Part shown: piece after piece, positions 52,018 to 61,645 of the stretch
Layout: every line of letters starts with the position of its first letter
Position numbering within the stretch: the first letter of the stretch is position 1
Source: VFMC01 sp046331225
Lineage (GTDB): Bacteria; Actinomycetota; Acidimicrobiia; Acidimicrobiales; Ilumatobacteraceae
DNA length: 64,000 nt
NCBI GenBank assembly: GCA_046331225.1
Contig: JAXLRF010000002.1
Location: 248,001-312,000, forward strand
Direction: 5' to 3'
Made by a program: the position numbers and the translations under genes
The notes under the pieces: generated by a model
Told to the model about the DNA's origin: nothing
The model's database searches: none
The model's input: only the letters and a program-made list of their open reading frames with translations

Positions 52018-53001
52018 TCAGCGGTGGCGGCGACGGGCCTCGAACCCGTCGAGCAGCCGCTGCAGGTTGCGTTCGAACCGGCCCTCGTCCTGTGCGTAGC
52101 TGCTCACCTTCCGCCACGCGCCCTGCACGCCGTGCGCCTCGGCGAGCCGCTGCAGCGCGGGCAGCGCTCGCGTGTGGATGAGCCGCTCGAGATACTCGGT
52201 GAGGTGACGATCGAGCTCGTCGGCGACCGACGCGCCCGAGGCCGCCGCGCTGCGCGCTGCTGCCGCGCCGTTGGCGCCGGCGCTGTTGACCCGGTGCTGC
52301 AGGCAGTAGCCGAACACGTACTCGTCGACCGCGAACAACAGGTCGAGCTGTTCTTCGAGCGTGCCACCGAAACGCGAGGCGGCGTCGAGGCTCTGGTCGA
52401 AGTGCCGCACGCCGTTGGGCCCGAAGTCCGGGTCGTCCCGCACGTCGAGCACCCACGGGTGGCGGTCGAGCGTCTCCTTGGTGCGGCGCGCGATCACGGT
52501 CATCGCCTGCCGCCAGTCGGCCGGCAGCTGTTCGTCGTCGGGCAACGCGACCTCGCCCAGGATCGCGTCGGCCAGCAGTGCCAGCAGCTCGTCCTTGGTG
52601 CGCACGTAGTGGTACAGCGTCATCGTGCCGGCGTCGAGCTCGAGCGCGAGGCGACGCATCGACAGCCCGTCGAGGCCCTCGGTGTCGGCGATGTGCAGGG
52701 CTGCCGCGGCGATGTCGTCGCGGGTGAACCGGGGTCGACGAGTGCCCGGCTCGGTGCGCAGCCACACGGCCATCGCCGAGCGCAGATCGCCACCGCCGCG
52801 CTCGTCGTGTCGGCGAGCGTGCGCGGCGACGTGCTCGGCCGCACGCGACAGGTGTTCTGCCACCTCGGCGTGCTTGGCGGCCTTCGCCGACAGCTTGGCC
52901 GCCTTGGCCGCGACGTTGGCGCTCGCACGTGAGGTCGCACGTGAGGTCGCGGTGGGGGTGTCCGCACCGGTCCGTCGCTTCGGGGAATTTCCGCTTGCCA
53001 C
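52018..53001 (-). CDS. TetR-family repressor with Ala-rich helical N-terminal extension
   Basis: 327 residues from GTG 53001. The HTH is unusually far in, after residue 90: RFTRDDIAAAALHIADTEGLDGLSMRRLALELDAGTMTLYHYVRTKDELLALL. The C-terminal part resembles the TetR_C domain of drug-responsive TetRs. The first 75 residues are rich in Ala and Lys (AAKAAKLSAKAAKHAEVAEHLSRAAEHV) and look like an amphipathic coil. Divergent from DrrA/DrrB-like transporter genes, and a perfect palindrome covers the transporter start. Repression of the exporter is very likely; the ligand is probably its substrate. Confidence 0.85.
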   Translation of the reverse strand: MASGNSPKRRTGADTPTATSRATSRASANVAAKAAKLSAKAAKHAEVAEHLSRAAEHVAAHARRHDERGGGDLRSAMAVWLRTEPGTRRPRFTRDDIAAAALHIADTEGLDGLSMRRLALELDAGTMTLYHYVRTKDELLALLADAILGEVALPDDEQLPADWRQAMTVIARRTKETLDRHPWVLDVRDDPDFGPNGVRHFDQSLDAASRFGGTLEEQLDLLFAVDEYVFGYCLQHRVNSAGANGAAAARSAAASGASVADELDRHLTEYLERLIHTRALPALQRLAEAHGVQGAWRKVSSYAQDEGRFERNLQRLLDGFEARRRHR

Positions 53002-53024
53002 GCCGTACAGCGTACTGCTAACAC

Positions 53025-53045
53025 TGTTCGTACCATGTACGAACA
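53025..53045. promoter_or_regulatory. Perfect palindromic operator over the start of the DrrA-like gene
   Basis: TGTTCGTAC, three bases, GTACGAACA: perfect 9-bp arms with the DrrA-like ATG (53035-53037) in the centre. It lies 24 bp from the divergent TetR gene. A TAACAC box at 53019-53024 is a possible -10. Binding would block both the promoter and the start. Confidence 0.8.
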
Positions 53046-54063
53046 ACAAGTACGCCATACGACGAAGACGAGCTCGCCCGACGCCACCCATCGGGGCGTG
53101 CACACCGACGGACTCGGCAAGCGCTTCGGTGAGCTGTGGGCGCTGCGCGACCTGCACCTCGACGTCACCCCCGGCACGGTGCTCGGCCTCCTCGGCCACA
53201 ACGGCGCCGGCAAGACCACCGCGATCCGCATCCTCACCACGCTGTCGGTGCCCACCGAGGGTCGTGCCACGGTGGCCGGCCACGACACCGTGCGCGACGC
53301 CGACGCGGTGCGCCGCAGCATCGGCGTGGCCGCGCAACAGGCCACCGTCGACGGGTTGATGAGCGCCCGGCTCAACCTCGAGCTCATCGGCCGACTCCAC
53401 CGCCTCGGCCGCGCCGACGCACGGCGACGGGCCGACGAGCTGCTCGAGCGACTCGACCTCGCCGACGCCGGCGGCAAGCTCGTCCGCACCTTCTCGGGCG
53501 GCATGCGCCGCCGTCTCGACCTGGCCGCCAGCCTGGTGGCCCGACCCGAGGTGCTGTTCCTCGACGAACCCACCACCGGTCTCGACCCGCGCAGCCGTGG
53601 CGACCTGTGGGAGCTGCTGCGTGAACTGGTCGCCGACGGCACCACGCTCGTGCTCACCACCCAATACCTCGAGGAGGCCGACCGGCTGGCCGACGACATC
53701 GTCGTGCTCGACCACGGCCGCACCGTGGCCCACGGTTCGCCGACCGAGCTGAAGAGCCGCATCGGCAGCGACCGCCTCGACGTGCGCGTCGCCCACATCG
53801 GCGAGCTCGTCGCCGCCGCCGGTGTGCTCGCCCCGTTCGGGTCGAGCGAGCCGACCCTGCAGGACGACGCGCTCACGGTCACGGTGCCGCTCGCCGAGGG
53901 CGTGCGCATCGTCGACGTCGTGCGTGCGCTCGACGACGCGGGCATCGACGCCCACGACGTCACCCGCCGCGAGGCCACCCTCGACGACGTCTTCCTCGCC
54001 CTCACCACCCCGCACCGCGACCGCGCCTCGGCGGCCGACGACCTCCCCGGAGCCTCCGCATGA
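53035..54063 (+). CDS. ABC transporter ATP-binding protein, DrrA-like drug exporter
   Basis: 342 residues. LGLLGHNGAGKTTAIRILTTL (Walker A), TFSGGMRRRLDLAASLVARPEVLFLDEPTTGLD (signature and Walker B), LTTQYLEEADRLADDIVVLDHG. The 100-residue C-terminal extension (LKSRIGSDRLDVRV to TRREATLDDVFLALT) is that of DrrA-type exporter ATPases. The stop overlaps the permease start as ATGA. Likely role: export of a hydrophobic compound sensed by the divergent TetR. Confidence 0.92.
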   Translation: MYEQQVRHTTKTSSPDATHRGVHTDGLGKRFGELWALRDLHLDVTPGTVLGLLGHNGAGKTTAIRILTTLSVPTEGRATVAGHDTVRDADAVRRSIGVAAQQATVDGLMSARLNLELIGRLHRLGRADARRRADELLERLDLADAGGKLVRTFSGGMRRRLDLAASLVARPEVLFLDEPTTGLDPRSRGDLWELLRELVADGTTLVLTTQYLEEADRLADDIVVLDHGRTVAHGSPTELKSRIGSDRLDVRVAHIGELVAAAGVLAPFGSSEPTLQDDALTVTVPLAEGVRIVDVVRALDDAGIDAHDVTRREATLDDVFLALTTPHRDRASAADDLPGASA

Positions 54064-54926
54064 CCAGCACCCTCGCCCCCTCCCCCGCCCTCGCCGGACC
54101 CGACCACGCGGCCGAGCGCCCGCACCGGCTGCGCGAGCTGTGGTCGGACTCGCTCGTGTTCGCCCGCCGCAACGTCGAGCACATCCGCCAGATCCCCGAG
54201 AAGCTGCTCGACGTCACGGTGCAGCCGATCATGTTCGTCGTGCTGTTCGCCTATGTCTTCGGCGGCGCGATCGACATCGCCGGCGGTGCCCGCGCCTATC
54301 GCGAGTACCTGATCGGCGGCATCCTCATCCAGTCGCTCACCTTCGGCATGACGGGCCCGGCGACGGGTATCGCCACGGATCTCACCGAAGGCGTCATCGA
54401 CCGCTTCCGGTCGCTCCCGACCTCCCGGGGGGCGTACCTGCTCGGCCACTTCCTGGCCGAGCTCGCGGGCATGGCGCTGTCGATCGCGATCCTGCTGGGC
54501 GCCGGGTCGGTGGTGGGCTGGCGGGCCCACGCACCGGCCTGGCAGATCGCCGAGGCGGTCCTGTTGCTGCTCGTGTTCGCCTCGGCGATGATCTGGCTCG
54601 GCACCCTGCTCGGCATGCTGGTCCGCGCACCCGACGCGGTGATGGGCGTGGCCTTCGTCGTGGTGTTCCCGCTCACCTTCATGTCGAACGCGTTCGTGCC
54701 CATCGAGTCGCTGCCGAACACGCTGCAGTGGTTCGCGTCGATCAACCCCGTGAGCGTGTTGGTCGCGGCGGTGCGCCATCTGTTCGGCAACCCGATCTCG
54801 CCGGTCACCAAGGACGTGTGGACGATGCAGCACCCCGTGGCCGCGGCATGGATCGTCTGCGCCGTCTTGCTCGCGGTCAGCGTGCCCGCCGCGCTGCGTC
54901 GCTACCGCCGCCGCACGGTCGACTGA
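54060..54926 (+). CDS. ABC-2 type permease, DrrB-like
   Basis: 288 residues with six transmembrane segments and the ABC-2 signature around FRSLPTSRGAYLLGHFLAELAGMAL. The loop IRQIPEKLLDVTVQPIMFVVLFAYVFGGAI is characteristic of DrrB-type daunorubicin-resistance permeases, as is LTFMSNAFVPIESLPNTLQWFASINPVSVLVAAVRHLF. Pairs with the preceding ATPase (ATGA overlap). Convergent with the histidine kinase with a three-base gap. Confidence 0.9.
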   Translation: MTSTLAPSPALAGPDHAAERPHRLRELWSDSLVFARRNVEHIRQIPEKLLDVTVQPIMFVVLFAYVFGGAIDIAGGARAYREYLIGGILIQSLTFGMTGPATGIATDLTEGVIDRFRSLPTSRGAYLLGHFLAELAGMALSIAILLGAGSVVGWRAHAPAWQIAEAVLLLLVFASAMIWLGTLLGMLVRAPDAVMGVAFVVVFPLTFMSNAFVPIESLPNTLQWFASINPVSVLVAAVRHLFGNPISPVTKDVWTMQHPVAAAWIVCAVLLAVSVPAALRRYRRRTVD

Positions 54927-54929
54927 CCG

Positions 54930-56275
<1,346 letters not shown>

Positions 56276-56279
<4 letters not shown>

Positions 56280-56836
56280 CCGCTCGCGGCTGCGCTCGTC
56301 ACGTCGATCCGGGCCATCCGGAACTCGATCGCGCCGTCGTCGGCCACCTCGGTGTCGACCGTGATGGTCTGGCCGAAGTGCTCGGCGCACGCGGCGATCA
56401 GTCCGGCCGCGAGGTCGTGCAGGTGTCGAGGCGAGCGGTAGACGAGCACCATCGTGCCGGGGTCGGGGCGGTGGCTCTCGAAGCGTGGCAGTTCGGCGTC
56501 GGGGTAGAGCTTGCGGACCTCGACGTGGATGACGGTCTCGATGCTGTCGAGGAACTCGAAGCAGTCGGTGACACCGGCGAAGAACACGGGGTACAGATCG
56601 GCGAACCGGCCGAACAGGTGGCGTCCGAAGGCCTGCAGCAGGTCGGGCACGGGCGTCCCGGTGCGCGCCGACAGCTCGGCCACCATCGCCACGATCTCGC
56701 GGTGGTCGTAGGTGCCGACCGCCGTGTACGCCCCACCCGAGGCGGGTGCGGTCGCGTCGACGAGGTCGTCGACCATGTCGTCGCCGAGGAGGCCGGCGAC
56801 CATGCCGAAGAACTCCGTGAACACGACGCCCTTCAT
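56276..56836 (-). CDS. H-NOX (haem NO/O2-binding) sensor
   Basis: 186 residues matching the H-NOX fold: MKGVVFTEFFGMVAGLLG at the start, YTAVGTYDHREIVAMVAELSARTGTPVPDLLQAFGRHLFGRF, then SIETVIHVEVRKLYPDAELP with His104 as the proximal haem ligand, and VLVYRSPRHLHDLAAGLI containing the YxSxR haem-propionate motif (Tyr133, Ser135, Arg137). H-NOX proteins bind NO and control a neighbouring kinase or cyclase. GGTGGAGG precedes the ATG and the stop overlaps the kinase start, giving an NO-sensing kinase pair. No clear distal H-bond Tyr was identified, so NO rather than O2 is likely. Confidence 0.88.
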
Positions 56837-56881
56837 TCGCAGACCTCCACCGTCCGGACCTCCGCCCGGTGACCGTCCGGC

Positions 56882-56898
56882 GCGCCCCCTCGGGGCGC
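56882..56898. terminator. Hairpin between PhnD-like and H-NOX genes
   Basis: GCGCCCC, three bases, GGGGCGC in the 78-bp gap. There is no T-tract on either side. It may partially terminate the desaturase/PhnD transcript or be a structured spacer within one operon. Confidence 0.4.
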
Positions 56899-56914
56899 AC
56901 GGCACCCGGTCGGG

Positions 56915-57745
56915 TCAGGCGTCGGGCGCGGCGTGCAAGGTGGCGGCGGCGTCCGGGGCGGGCGCGAGTTCGAGCACCGGTCGGTACTGGTCGAGGTCGA
57001 GCCCGACGAAGCCCCGGACGGCGATCCGTGCCCGGTCGGTGCGGAACCGGTCGTCGCGCACGGCGTCGTCGAGGGCCCAGCGGAGTTCGGCGATCGCGTC
57101 GTCGGGCACGCCGTGGCCGACGATCACCGGCAGACAGGGCACCCGTGGCCCCTGACCGATCTGGGCCAGGCCCTCGACGGCTGCGGGCCGCAGACGCGAC
57201 ACCAGCCACCACGTGACGGCGTCGATCGACGCGACGTCGGCCCTGCCCTCGCGCACGGCGCGGACGCTCTCGACGTGCGCCCCGGTGAGGCGCACCGGTC
57301 CGTGCCAGCGGGCGCCCGGGCCGTGGACGGTGTGCAGCAGGCTCACCCAGCCCGACAGGCTGTCGGTGTCGTTGACGGCGGCGGTGCGGTCGGCCAGCGC
57401 CTCGAGGCCACCTGCGGCCGCCGACGCGTCGACCGCACGGGCGATCAACACCGAGCGATAGGTCGGTCCCACGGCGTCGGGCACCGTGTGCTCGAACGAG
57501 CCCACGACGCGGACGGTGTCGGTGAGCGCGGTCATGAGCGGCCACGCACAGGTCTGTCCGACCACCAGATCGGGCGACCGCCAGGTGTCGGCGGGGACGT
57601 CGGGCCAGTCGAGGAGCGCCGGCGTCCACGTCAGCCGTTCGCGCACCAGCCGCCACAGGTGCTCGAACGCGTCGCGCACCTCGACGAAGGGGTACATCGC
57701 GATCGAGGCGGTGCCCGGTACGGCCAACCGGGCTGCCGGCTTCAC
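56915..57745 (-). CDS. PhnD/SsuA/transferrin-like substrate-binding protein without signal peptide
   Basis: 276 residues from GTG 57745. The PhnD-like fold is suggested by MYPFVEVRDAFEHLWRLVRERLTW, SPDLVVGQTCAWPLMTAL, YRSVLIARAVD, AAVNDTDSLSGWVSLLHTV and VREGRADVASIDAVTWWLVSRL. PhnD proteins normally bind phosphonate or other anions outside the membrane, but no signal peptide or lipobox is seen, so it may act inside the cell. The GTG overlaps the desaturase stop as GTGA. No permease or ATPase is adjacent. The ligand is unknown. Confidence 0.75.
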   Translation of the reverse strand: MKPAARLAVPGTASIAMYPFVEVRDAFEHLWRLVRERLTWTPALLDWPDVPADTWRSPDLVVGQTCAWPLMTALTDTVRVVGSFEHTVPDAVGPTYRSVLIARAVDASAAAGGLEALADRTAAVNDTDSLSGWVSLLHTVHGPGARWHGPVRLTGAHVESVRAVREGRADVASIDAVTWWLVSRLRPAAVEGLAQIGQGPRVPCLPVIVGHGVPDDAIAELRWALDDAVRDDRFRTDRARIAVRGFVGLDLDQYRPVLELAPAPDAAATLHAAPDA

Positions 57746-58656
57746 GTCGGGGTCGCTTCGGCGAAGGGGTGCTGCGGCTGCCCGAACGGGCGCACGGCGT
57801 AACGACGGAAGATCTGCCAGTAGCCGCGGTACGCACCGGCGCCCTCGGCGGCGATCGCCTCGGCGCCGAGCTCGCGCGACAGCGCCGGCAGCCGGTACCA
57901 CGCCACGCCGGGCAGGGTGTGGTGCGTGTAGTGGAGGTTGACGTTCATGAACAGCAACGACATCACCGGGTTGCTGCGCACCATCGCGCATCGGGTGGCC
58001 GGCTCGGGCACCGGCAGGTGCTCGGCGAACGAGCGGATGTAGGCGACGGCCACACCGCCCCACACGTAGCCGACCAGGTACTGCCACACGGGCACGCCGA
58101 ACACGCCGAAGACGATCCAACCGACCACCGTTGCGGTCGGCACGTGGACGAGCCAGGTGCGGCGCAACGTGCGGTCGGTCCGGGCCTGGCGCAGGCCCGA
58201 CACCACGGTGGCGGGGATGCCCAGCCACGGGCCGACGACGAGGCGGCCGAGGAACGTGCGGTTGATGCGCAGCACGACGCGGCGCAGCGGACCCGCCTCG
58301 GCCCAGTCGTCGGCCGACACGTAGAACGACTCGGGGTCGATGCCGGGCATCGTGAGCTCGGCCTCGTGGTGGAGCAGGTGCGAGTCGCGGTACACGCGGA
58401 ACGGCAACCACAGCGACAGCGGGACCCACGCCAGTGCGGTGTTCACCGCCGGCCACGGCGTCGGATGGCCGTGCAGGGTCTCGTGCTGCACCGACATGTA
58501 CCAGCCACCGAGCACGGCGAGCAGGACGACGAACACGGGGGCCGGCAGCGATCGATGCCAGGCGAGCAGTGCGAGGTGCGCCGCCCACACGACCACGACG
58601 ACGACGATCGTCGGCCACTCGATCCGTTCTGGTGCGTTCCGGGTCCTCGTCCCCAC
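57742..58656 (-). CDS. Fatty-acid desaturase/hydroxylase family protein
   Basis: 304 residues from GTG 58656. Histidine boxes HETLH, HLLHH and HYTHH supply a di-iron site; four hydrophobic segments lie around them. The pattern (QHETLHGHPT, RDSHLLHHE, NVNLHYTHHTLPG) resembles the carotenoid/beta-fatty-acid-hydroxylase-like desaturase branch more than the 15949-17040 enzyme, so the two are not close paralogues. Coupled with PhnD by GTGA, and divergent from an HTH regulator with an inverted repeat in the 137-bp gap. Confidence 0.82.
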   Translation of the reverse strand: MGTRTRNAPERIEWPTIVVVVVVWAAHLALLAWHRSLPAPVFVVLLAVLGGWYMSVQHETLHGHPTPWPAVNTALAWVPLSLWLPFRVYRDSHLLHHEAELTMPGIDPESFYVSADDWAEAGPLRRVVLRINRTFLGRLVVGPWLGIPATVVSGLRQARTDRTLRRTWLVHVPTATVVGWIVFGVFGVPVWQYLVGYVWGGVAVAYIRSFAEHLPVPEPATRCAMVRSNPVMSLLFMNVNLHYTHHTLPGVAWYRLPALSRELGAEAIAAEGAGAYRGYWQIFRRYAVRPFGQPQHPFAEATPT

Positions 58657-58667
58657 GTCGCGAGATT

Positions 58668-58730
58668 GTGCAACACCCGATCGCGGAATCACGACTGTTC
58701 GGGTGGGGATTTGCGCGACACGTGTTGCAC
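58668..58730. promoter_or_regulatory. Spaced inverted repeat GTGCAACAC / GTGTTGCAC between desaturase and HTH regulator
   Basis: GTGCAACAC (58668-58676) and GTGTTGCAC (58722-58730) are perfect reverse complements, 45 bp apart, in the divergent gap. A GCAACA half-match occurs again at 58764-58769. It is a candidate two-site operator for the HTH regulator at 58794, with control of the desaturase-PhnD operon. Confidence 0.55.
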
Positions 58731-58793
58731 GAACGAGCAGATCTGCGCGTTTCGTGGTGGATCCGCAACATCTGGTGTGGATACGCTGCATCC

Positions 58794-59657
58794 GTGCTCG
58801 ACCGGCGTCAGCTGCTCACCACGTTCCGCGAACGGCTCGATTCGGTCGTGCAGCGCAGTGGTGCCGCACGGGGCGAGTTCGCCGAGCGCCTCGGGCTCGA
58901 CCGGTCGACGCTGTCGCAATTGCTCTCGCCCACCAATCGCCGGCTCCCCCGCGCCGAGACGCTGGCCGAGATCGCCACCACCGAGCAGGTCTCGATCGAC
59001 TGGCTCCTCGGGCTGAGCCACACCGGGCCGATGCAGGCCGAGGTGATGCAGGAGCAGATCAGCTTCGCCGAGGACGCACTCGCGCCCAACGACGAGCGGC
59101 TGATCGAGTGGTTCGAGTCGGCCCGCGGCTACAAGGTGCGCTACGTGCCGTCGACGTTGCCCGACCTGTTGAAGACCGAGGAGGTCATCCGCTACGAGCT
59201 CGCCCACTACGTGGCGTCGCGGCCCGAGCAGAAGATCGAGACGGCCGCTGCCCGGCTCGCGTGGACGCGTGGCCCCGACACCGACCTCGAGGTGTGCAGC
59301 AGCCTGCAGTCGGTCGAGTCGTTCGCTCGCGGCGAGGGCATCTGGCGTGGTCTCAGCCAGGCGCAGCGCACCGCGCAGGTCGAGCACATGATCGAGCTCA
59401 CCGACGAGCTCTACCCCACGCTGCGCTGGTTCCTGTTCGACGGACTGCAGCGCTACGCGGTGCCCGTGACGATCTTCGGCCCGCAGCGGGCCGCGCTGTA
59501 CCTCGGGCAGATGTTCCTGGTGCTCACCTCGAGCGAGCACGTGCGCACGCTCACGCGCCAGTTCGACGACCTGATCCGGGGCGCGGTGGTGCATCCCAAC
59601 GAGATCAGCCACTACCTCGGCGAGCTGTTGCGCTCGACTCGACGCATGCGCCGTTGA
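58794..59657 (+). CDS. Helix-turn-helix (XRE-type) regulator with large C-terminal domain
   Basis: 287 residues from GTG 58794. The Cro/CI-like HTH is GEFAERLGLDRSTLSQLLSPTNRRLPRAETLAEIATTEQVSIDWLLGL (about residues 25-75). The remaining 200 residues are helical without a recognised ligand domain. TACGCT six bases before the GTG suggests a leaderless mRNA. Divergent from the desaturase-PhnD pair with an inverted repeat in between, so it likely controls that operon. Effector unknown. Confidence 0.8.
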   Translation: MLDRRQLLTTFRERLDSVVQRSGAARGEFAERLGLDRSTLSQLLSPTNRRLPRAETLAEIATTEQVSIDWLLGLSHTGPMQAEVMQEQISFAEDALAPNDERLIEWFESARGYKVRYVPSTLPDLLKTEEVIRYELAHYVASRPEQKIETAAARLAWTRGPDTDLEVCSSLQSVESFARGEGIWRGLSQAQRTAQVEHMIELTDELYPTLRWFLFDGLQRYAVPVTIFGPQRAALYLGQMFLVLTSSEHVRTLTRQFDDLIRGAVVHPNEISHYLGELLRSTRRMRR

Positions 59658-59699
59658 AATCGGGATGCCGGGCGCCAGGCCGGCTGGCAACCTGTGGGC

Positions 59700-60035
59700 A
59701 TGCGACCGGTACGACGCGACGCCGACGACGAGCTCTGCGGACACGTCGTCGAACGTGACGGCACCTGGCGTTCGCTCACCGTCTTCGGCGCGACGCTCGG
59801 CGAGCACGACGACGAGCACGCTGCGGTGAACCACGTGCTCGAGCACGGACTGTCGTCGCTGGCCGAACGATGGACGCTCGAGACCGCGGGCGAGGAGCCC
59901 GAGATCGTGTGCATCCAGGAGGCCAACGAGCACGGGGTCACCGTGGCACTCGGCTACTACTCGATGCCCGGCGTGCCGACGCTGCGCATCACACGAGCCG
60001 AGCTCGACTCGGGCACGCGGACGCTGACGCGCTGA
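59700..60035 (+). CDS. Hypothetical protein, 111 residues
   Basis: 111 residues from ATG 59700; GTG 59694 is also in frame. There is a predicted beta/alpha pattern (DELCGHVVERDGTWRSLTVFGATLG, then AVNHVLEHGLSSLAERWTLE and CIQEANEHGVTVALGYYS). No family recognised. 42 bp after the HTH regulator on the same strand. Codon use and strand order agree with a real gene. Confidence 0.6.
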   Translation: MRPVRRDADDELCGHVVERDGTWRSLTVFGATLGEHDDEHAAVNHVLEHGLSSLAERWTLETAGEEPEIVCIQEANEHGVTVALGYYSMPGVPTLRITRAELDSGTRTLTR

Positions 60036-60099
60036 CGTCCACGTCCACGTCGACCGCCGTCGGCCCGCGGGCCGGGAGACCCGGGTACGCTGCGGCGTC

Positions 60100-61026
60100 G
60101 TGATCGTGGTAGCCGGCGAGGCGTTGATCGACCTGGTGATCCGACCCGACGGGTCGGTCACCGCTGCACTCGGGGGTGGGCCGTTCAACGTCGCCCGCAC
60201 CATCGCCCGTCTGGGCGGCGAGGCGGCGTTCCTGGGTGCGATCTCCGACGACCGCTTCGGCTCGATGCTCGCCGACCGGCTGACGGCCGACGGCGTCTCG
60301 CTCGCCGCCGCACCTCGCGTGTCGAACCCCACCACGCTCGCCGCTGCCGAGCTCGACGAGCAGGGATCGGCCACCTACCGCTTCTATCTCACCGACACGT
60401 CGGCCCCGGCGCTCGACCGAGTGCCGGCCGCCGCCTCGTCGGCCGACACCCTGCACGTCGGCACCCTCGGGCTGGTGCTCGAACCGATGGCCACCACGCT
60501 GGTCGAGCACCTGCACCGCATCGCCGACGACGTGCTGGTGATGACCGACCCCAACTGCCGGGCCCGCGTGATCCCCGACCGCACCGCCTACCTGAGCCGG
60601 CTCGACGGCGTGTACGACCGCACCCACGTGGTGAAGATCAGCACCGACGACGCCGAGTACCTGGTGCCCGACGTCGACCCGGTCGATCTGGCGCGCACCC
60701 TCGTCGGCCGCGGTGTGCGCGTCGCCCTCGTCACCGCCGGCAAGGACGCCACCTACGTCGTCACGCCGCACGACGTGACCGCGCTGCCCACACCCACGGT
60801 GCAGGTGGCCGACACCATCGGCGCCGGCGACTCGTTCTGCGGCGGCTTCCTCACCTGGTGGCGGAGCAACGGCTTCGGCGTCGGCGAGCTCGACGACCAC
60901 TCGCGTGTGGTGCAGGCCGCCCGGGCGGCGCAGGCCGTGTCGGCCTTCACGGTCACGCAGGTGGGCGCCAACCCACCGCGGCGCGACCAGCTGGCCGCCG
61001 ACTGGGGCACGTGCAGCCCGAGCTGA
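60100..61026 (+). CDS. PfkB-family sugar kinase
   Basis: 308 residues from GTG 60100. The PfkB signatures are GGGPFNVARTIARLGGEAAFLGAISDDRFG and DTIGAGDSFCGGFLTWW with the catalytic Asp. The middle substrate loop resembles fructokinase/ribokinase-like members. The phosphate acceptor is probably a sugar. Its last 16 bp overlap the following kinase gene, so they are co-translated; two kinases in a row suggest a salvage or sugar-phosphate module. Confidence 0.88.
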   Translation: MIVVAGEALIDLVIRPDGSVTAALGGGPFNVARTIARLGGEAAFLGAISDDRFGSMLADRLTADGVSLAAAPRVSNPTTLAAAELDEQGSATYRFYLTDTSAPALDRVPAAASSADTLHVGTLGLVLEPMATTLVEHLHRIADDVLVMTDPNCRARVIPDRTAYLSRLDGVYDRTHVVKISTDDAEYLVPDVDPVDLARTLVGRGVRVALVTAGKDATYVVTPHDVTALPTPTVQVADTIGAGDSFCGGFLTWWRSNGFGVGELDDHSRVVQAARAAQAVSAFTVTQVGANPPRRDQLAADWGTCSPS

Positions 61027-61622
61027 GCGACCTGGTGGCGCGATGCCGCGCGCTGGTGGCGCGCGGGGGCCGCGTGCTCGGCATCGCCGGCGTGCCCGGC
61101 GCGGGCAAGTCGACCCTGGCCGCCCGACTGGTCGAGGCCTGGGGTCCCACGGCGCAGCTGCTGCCGATGGACGGCTTCCACTGCGCCGACGACGAGCTCG
61201 CCCGACTCGGGCGAGGGCACCGCAAGGGTGCGCCCGACACCTTCGACGTCGACGGCTACGTCAGCGCGCTCGTGCGGGTGCACGAGCGGACGGCCGACGT
61301 GCTCGTGCCCCGGTTCGACCGGATGCTCGAGGCGGCGATCGCCGGCTCGATCCGCATCGCCACGTCCAGCGAGCTGGTGGTCACCGAGGGCAACTACCTG
61401 CTGCTCGACGACCAGCCGTGGCGAGCGGTGCGCCCCTTGCTCGACGAGGCCTGGATGGTCGAGGCCGACCCGGCCGAACGGATCGAGCAGCTCGTCGAGC
61501 GACACGTGCACCACGGGCGCGACCGCGCCGCAGCCGAGGCGTGGGTGCGCGACGTCGACGAGCCGAACGCTCGGCTCATCGGCGAGCGCAGCACGGGCGC
61601 CGACCTCGTGGTGCGGCGCTGA
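61011..61622 (+). CDS. P-loop nucleoside/carbohydrate kinase (PRK/UDK-like)
   Basis: 203 residues from GTG 61011, overlapping the PfkB gene by 16 bp. GIAGVPGAGKSTLAARLVEAW is Walker A; PMDGFHCADDELARLGRGHRKGAPDTFDVDGYV is the PRK/pantothenate-kinase/uridine-kinase-type substrate region; VVTEGNYLLLDDQPW follows, then a lid segment WVRDVDEPNARLI. The family phosphorylates pantothenate, uridine or fructose-type substrates; the acceptor cannot be chosen. The name nucleoside/nucleotide kinase is often applied to this group. Confidence 0.8.
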   Translation: MQPELSDLVARCRALVARGGRVLGIAGVPGAGKSTLAARLVEAWGPTAQLLPMDGFHCADDELARLGRGHRKGAPDTFDVDGYVSALVRVHERTADVLVPRFDRMLEAAIAGSIRIATSSELVVTEGNYLLLDDQPWRAVRPLLDEAWMVEADPAERIEQLVERHVHHGRDRAAAEAWVRDVDEPNARLIGERSTGADLVVRR

Positions 61623-61645
61623 CGCGCCGTCCCCGCGGGCGGGCG

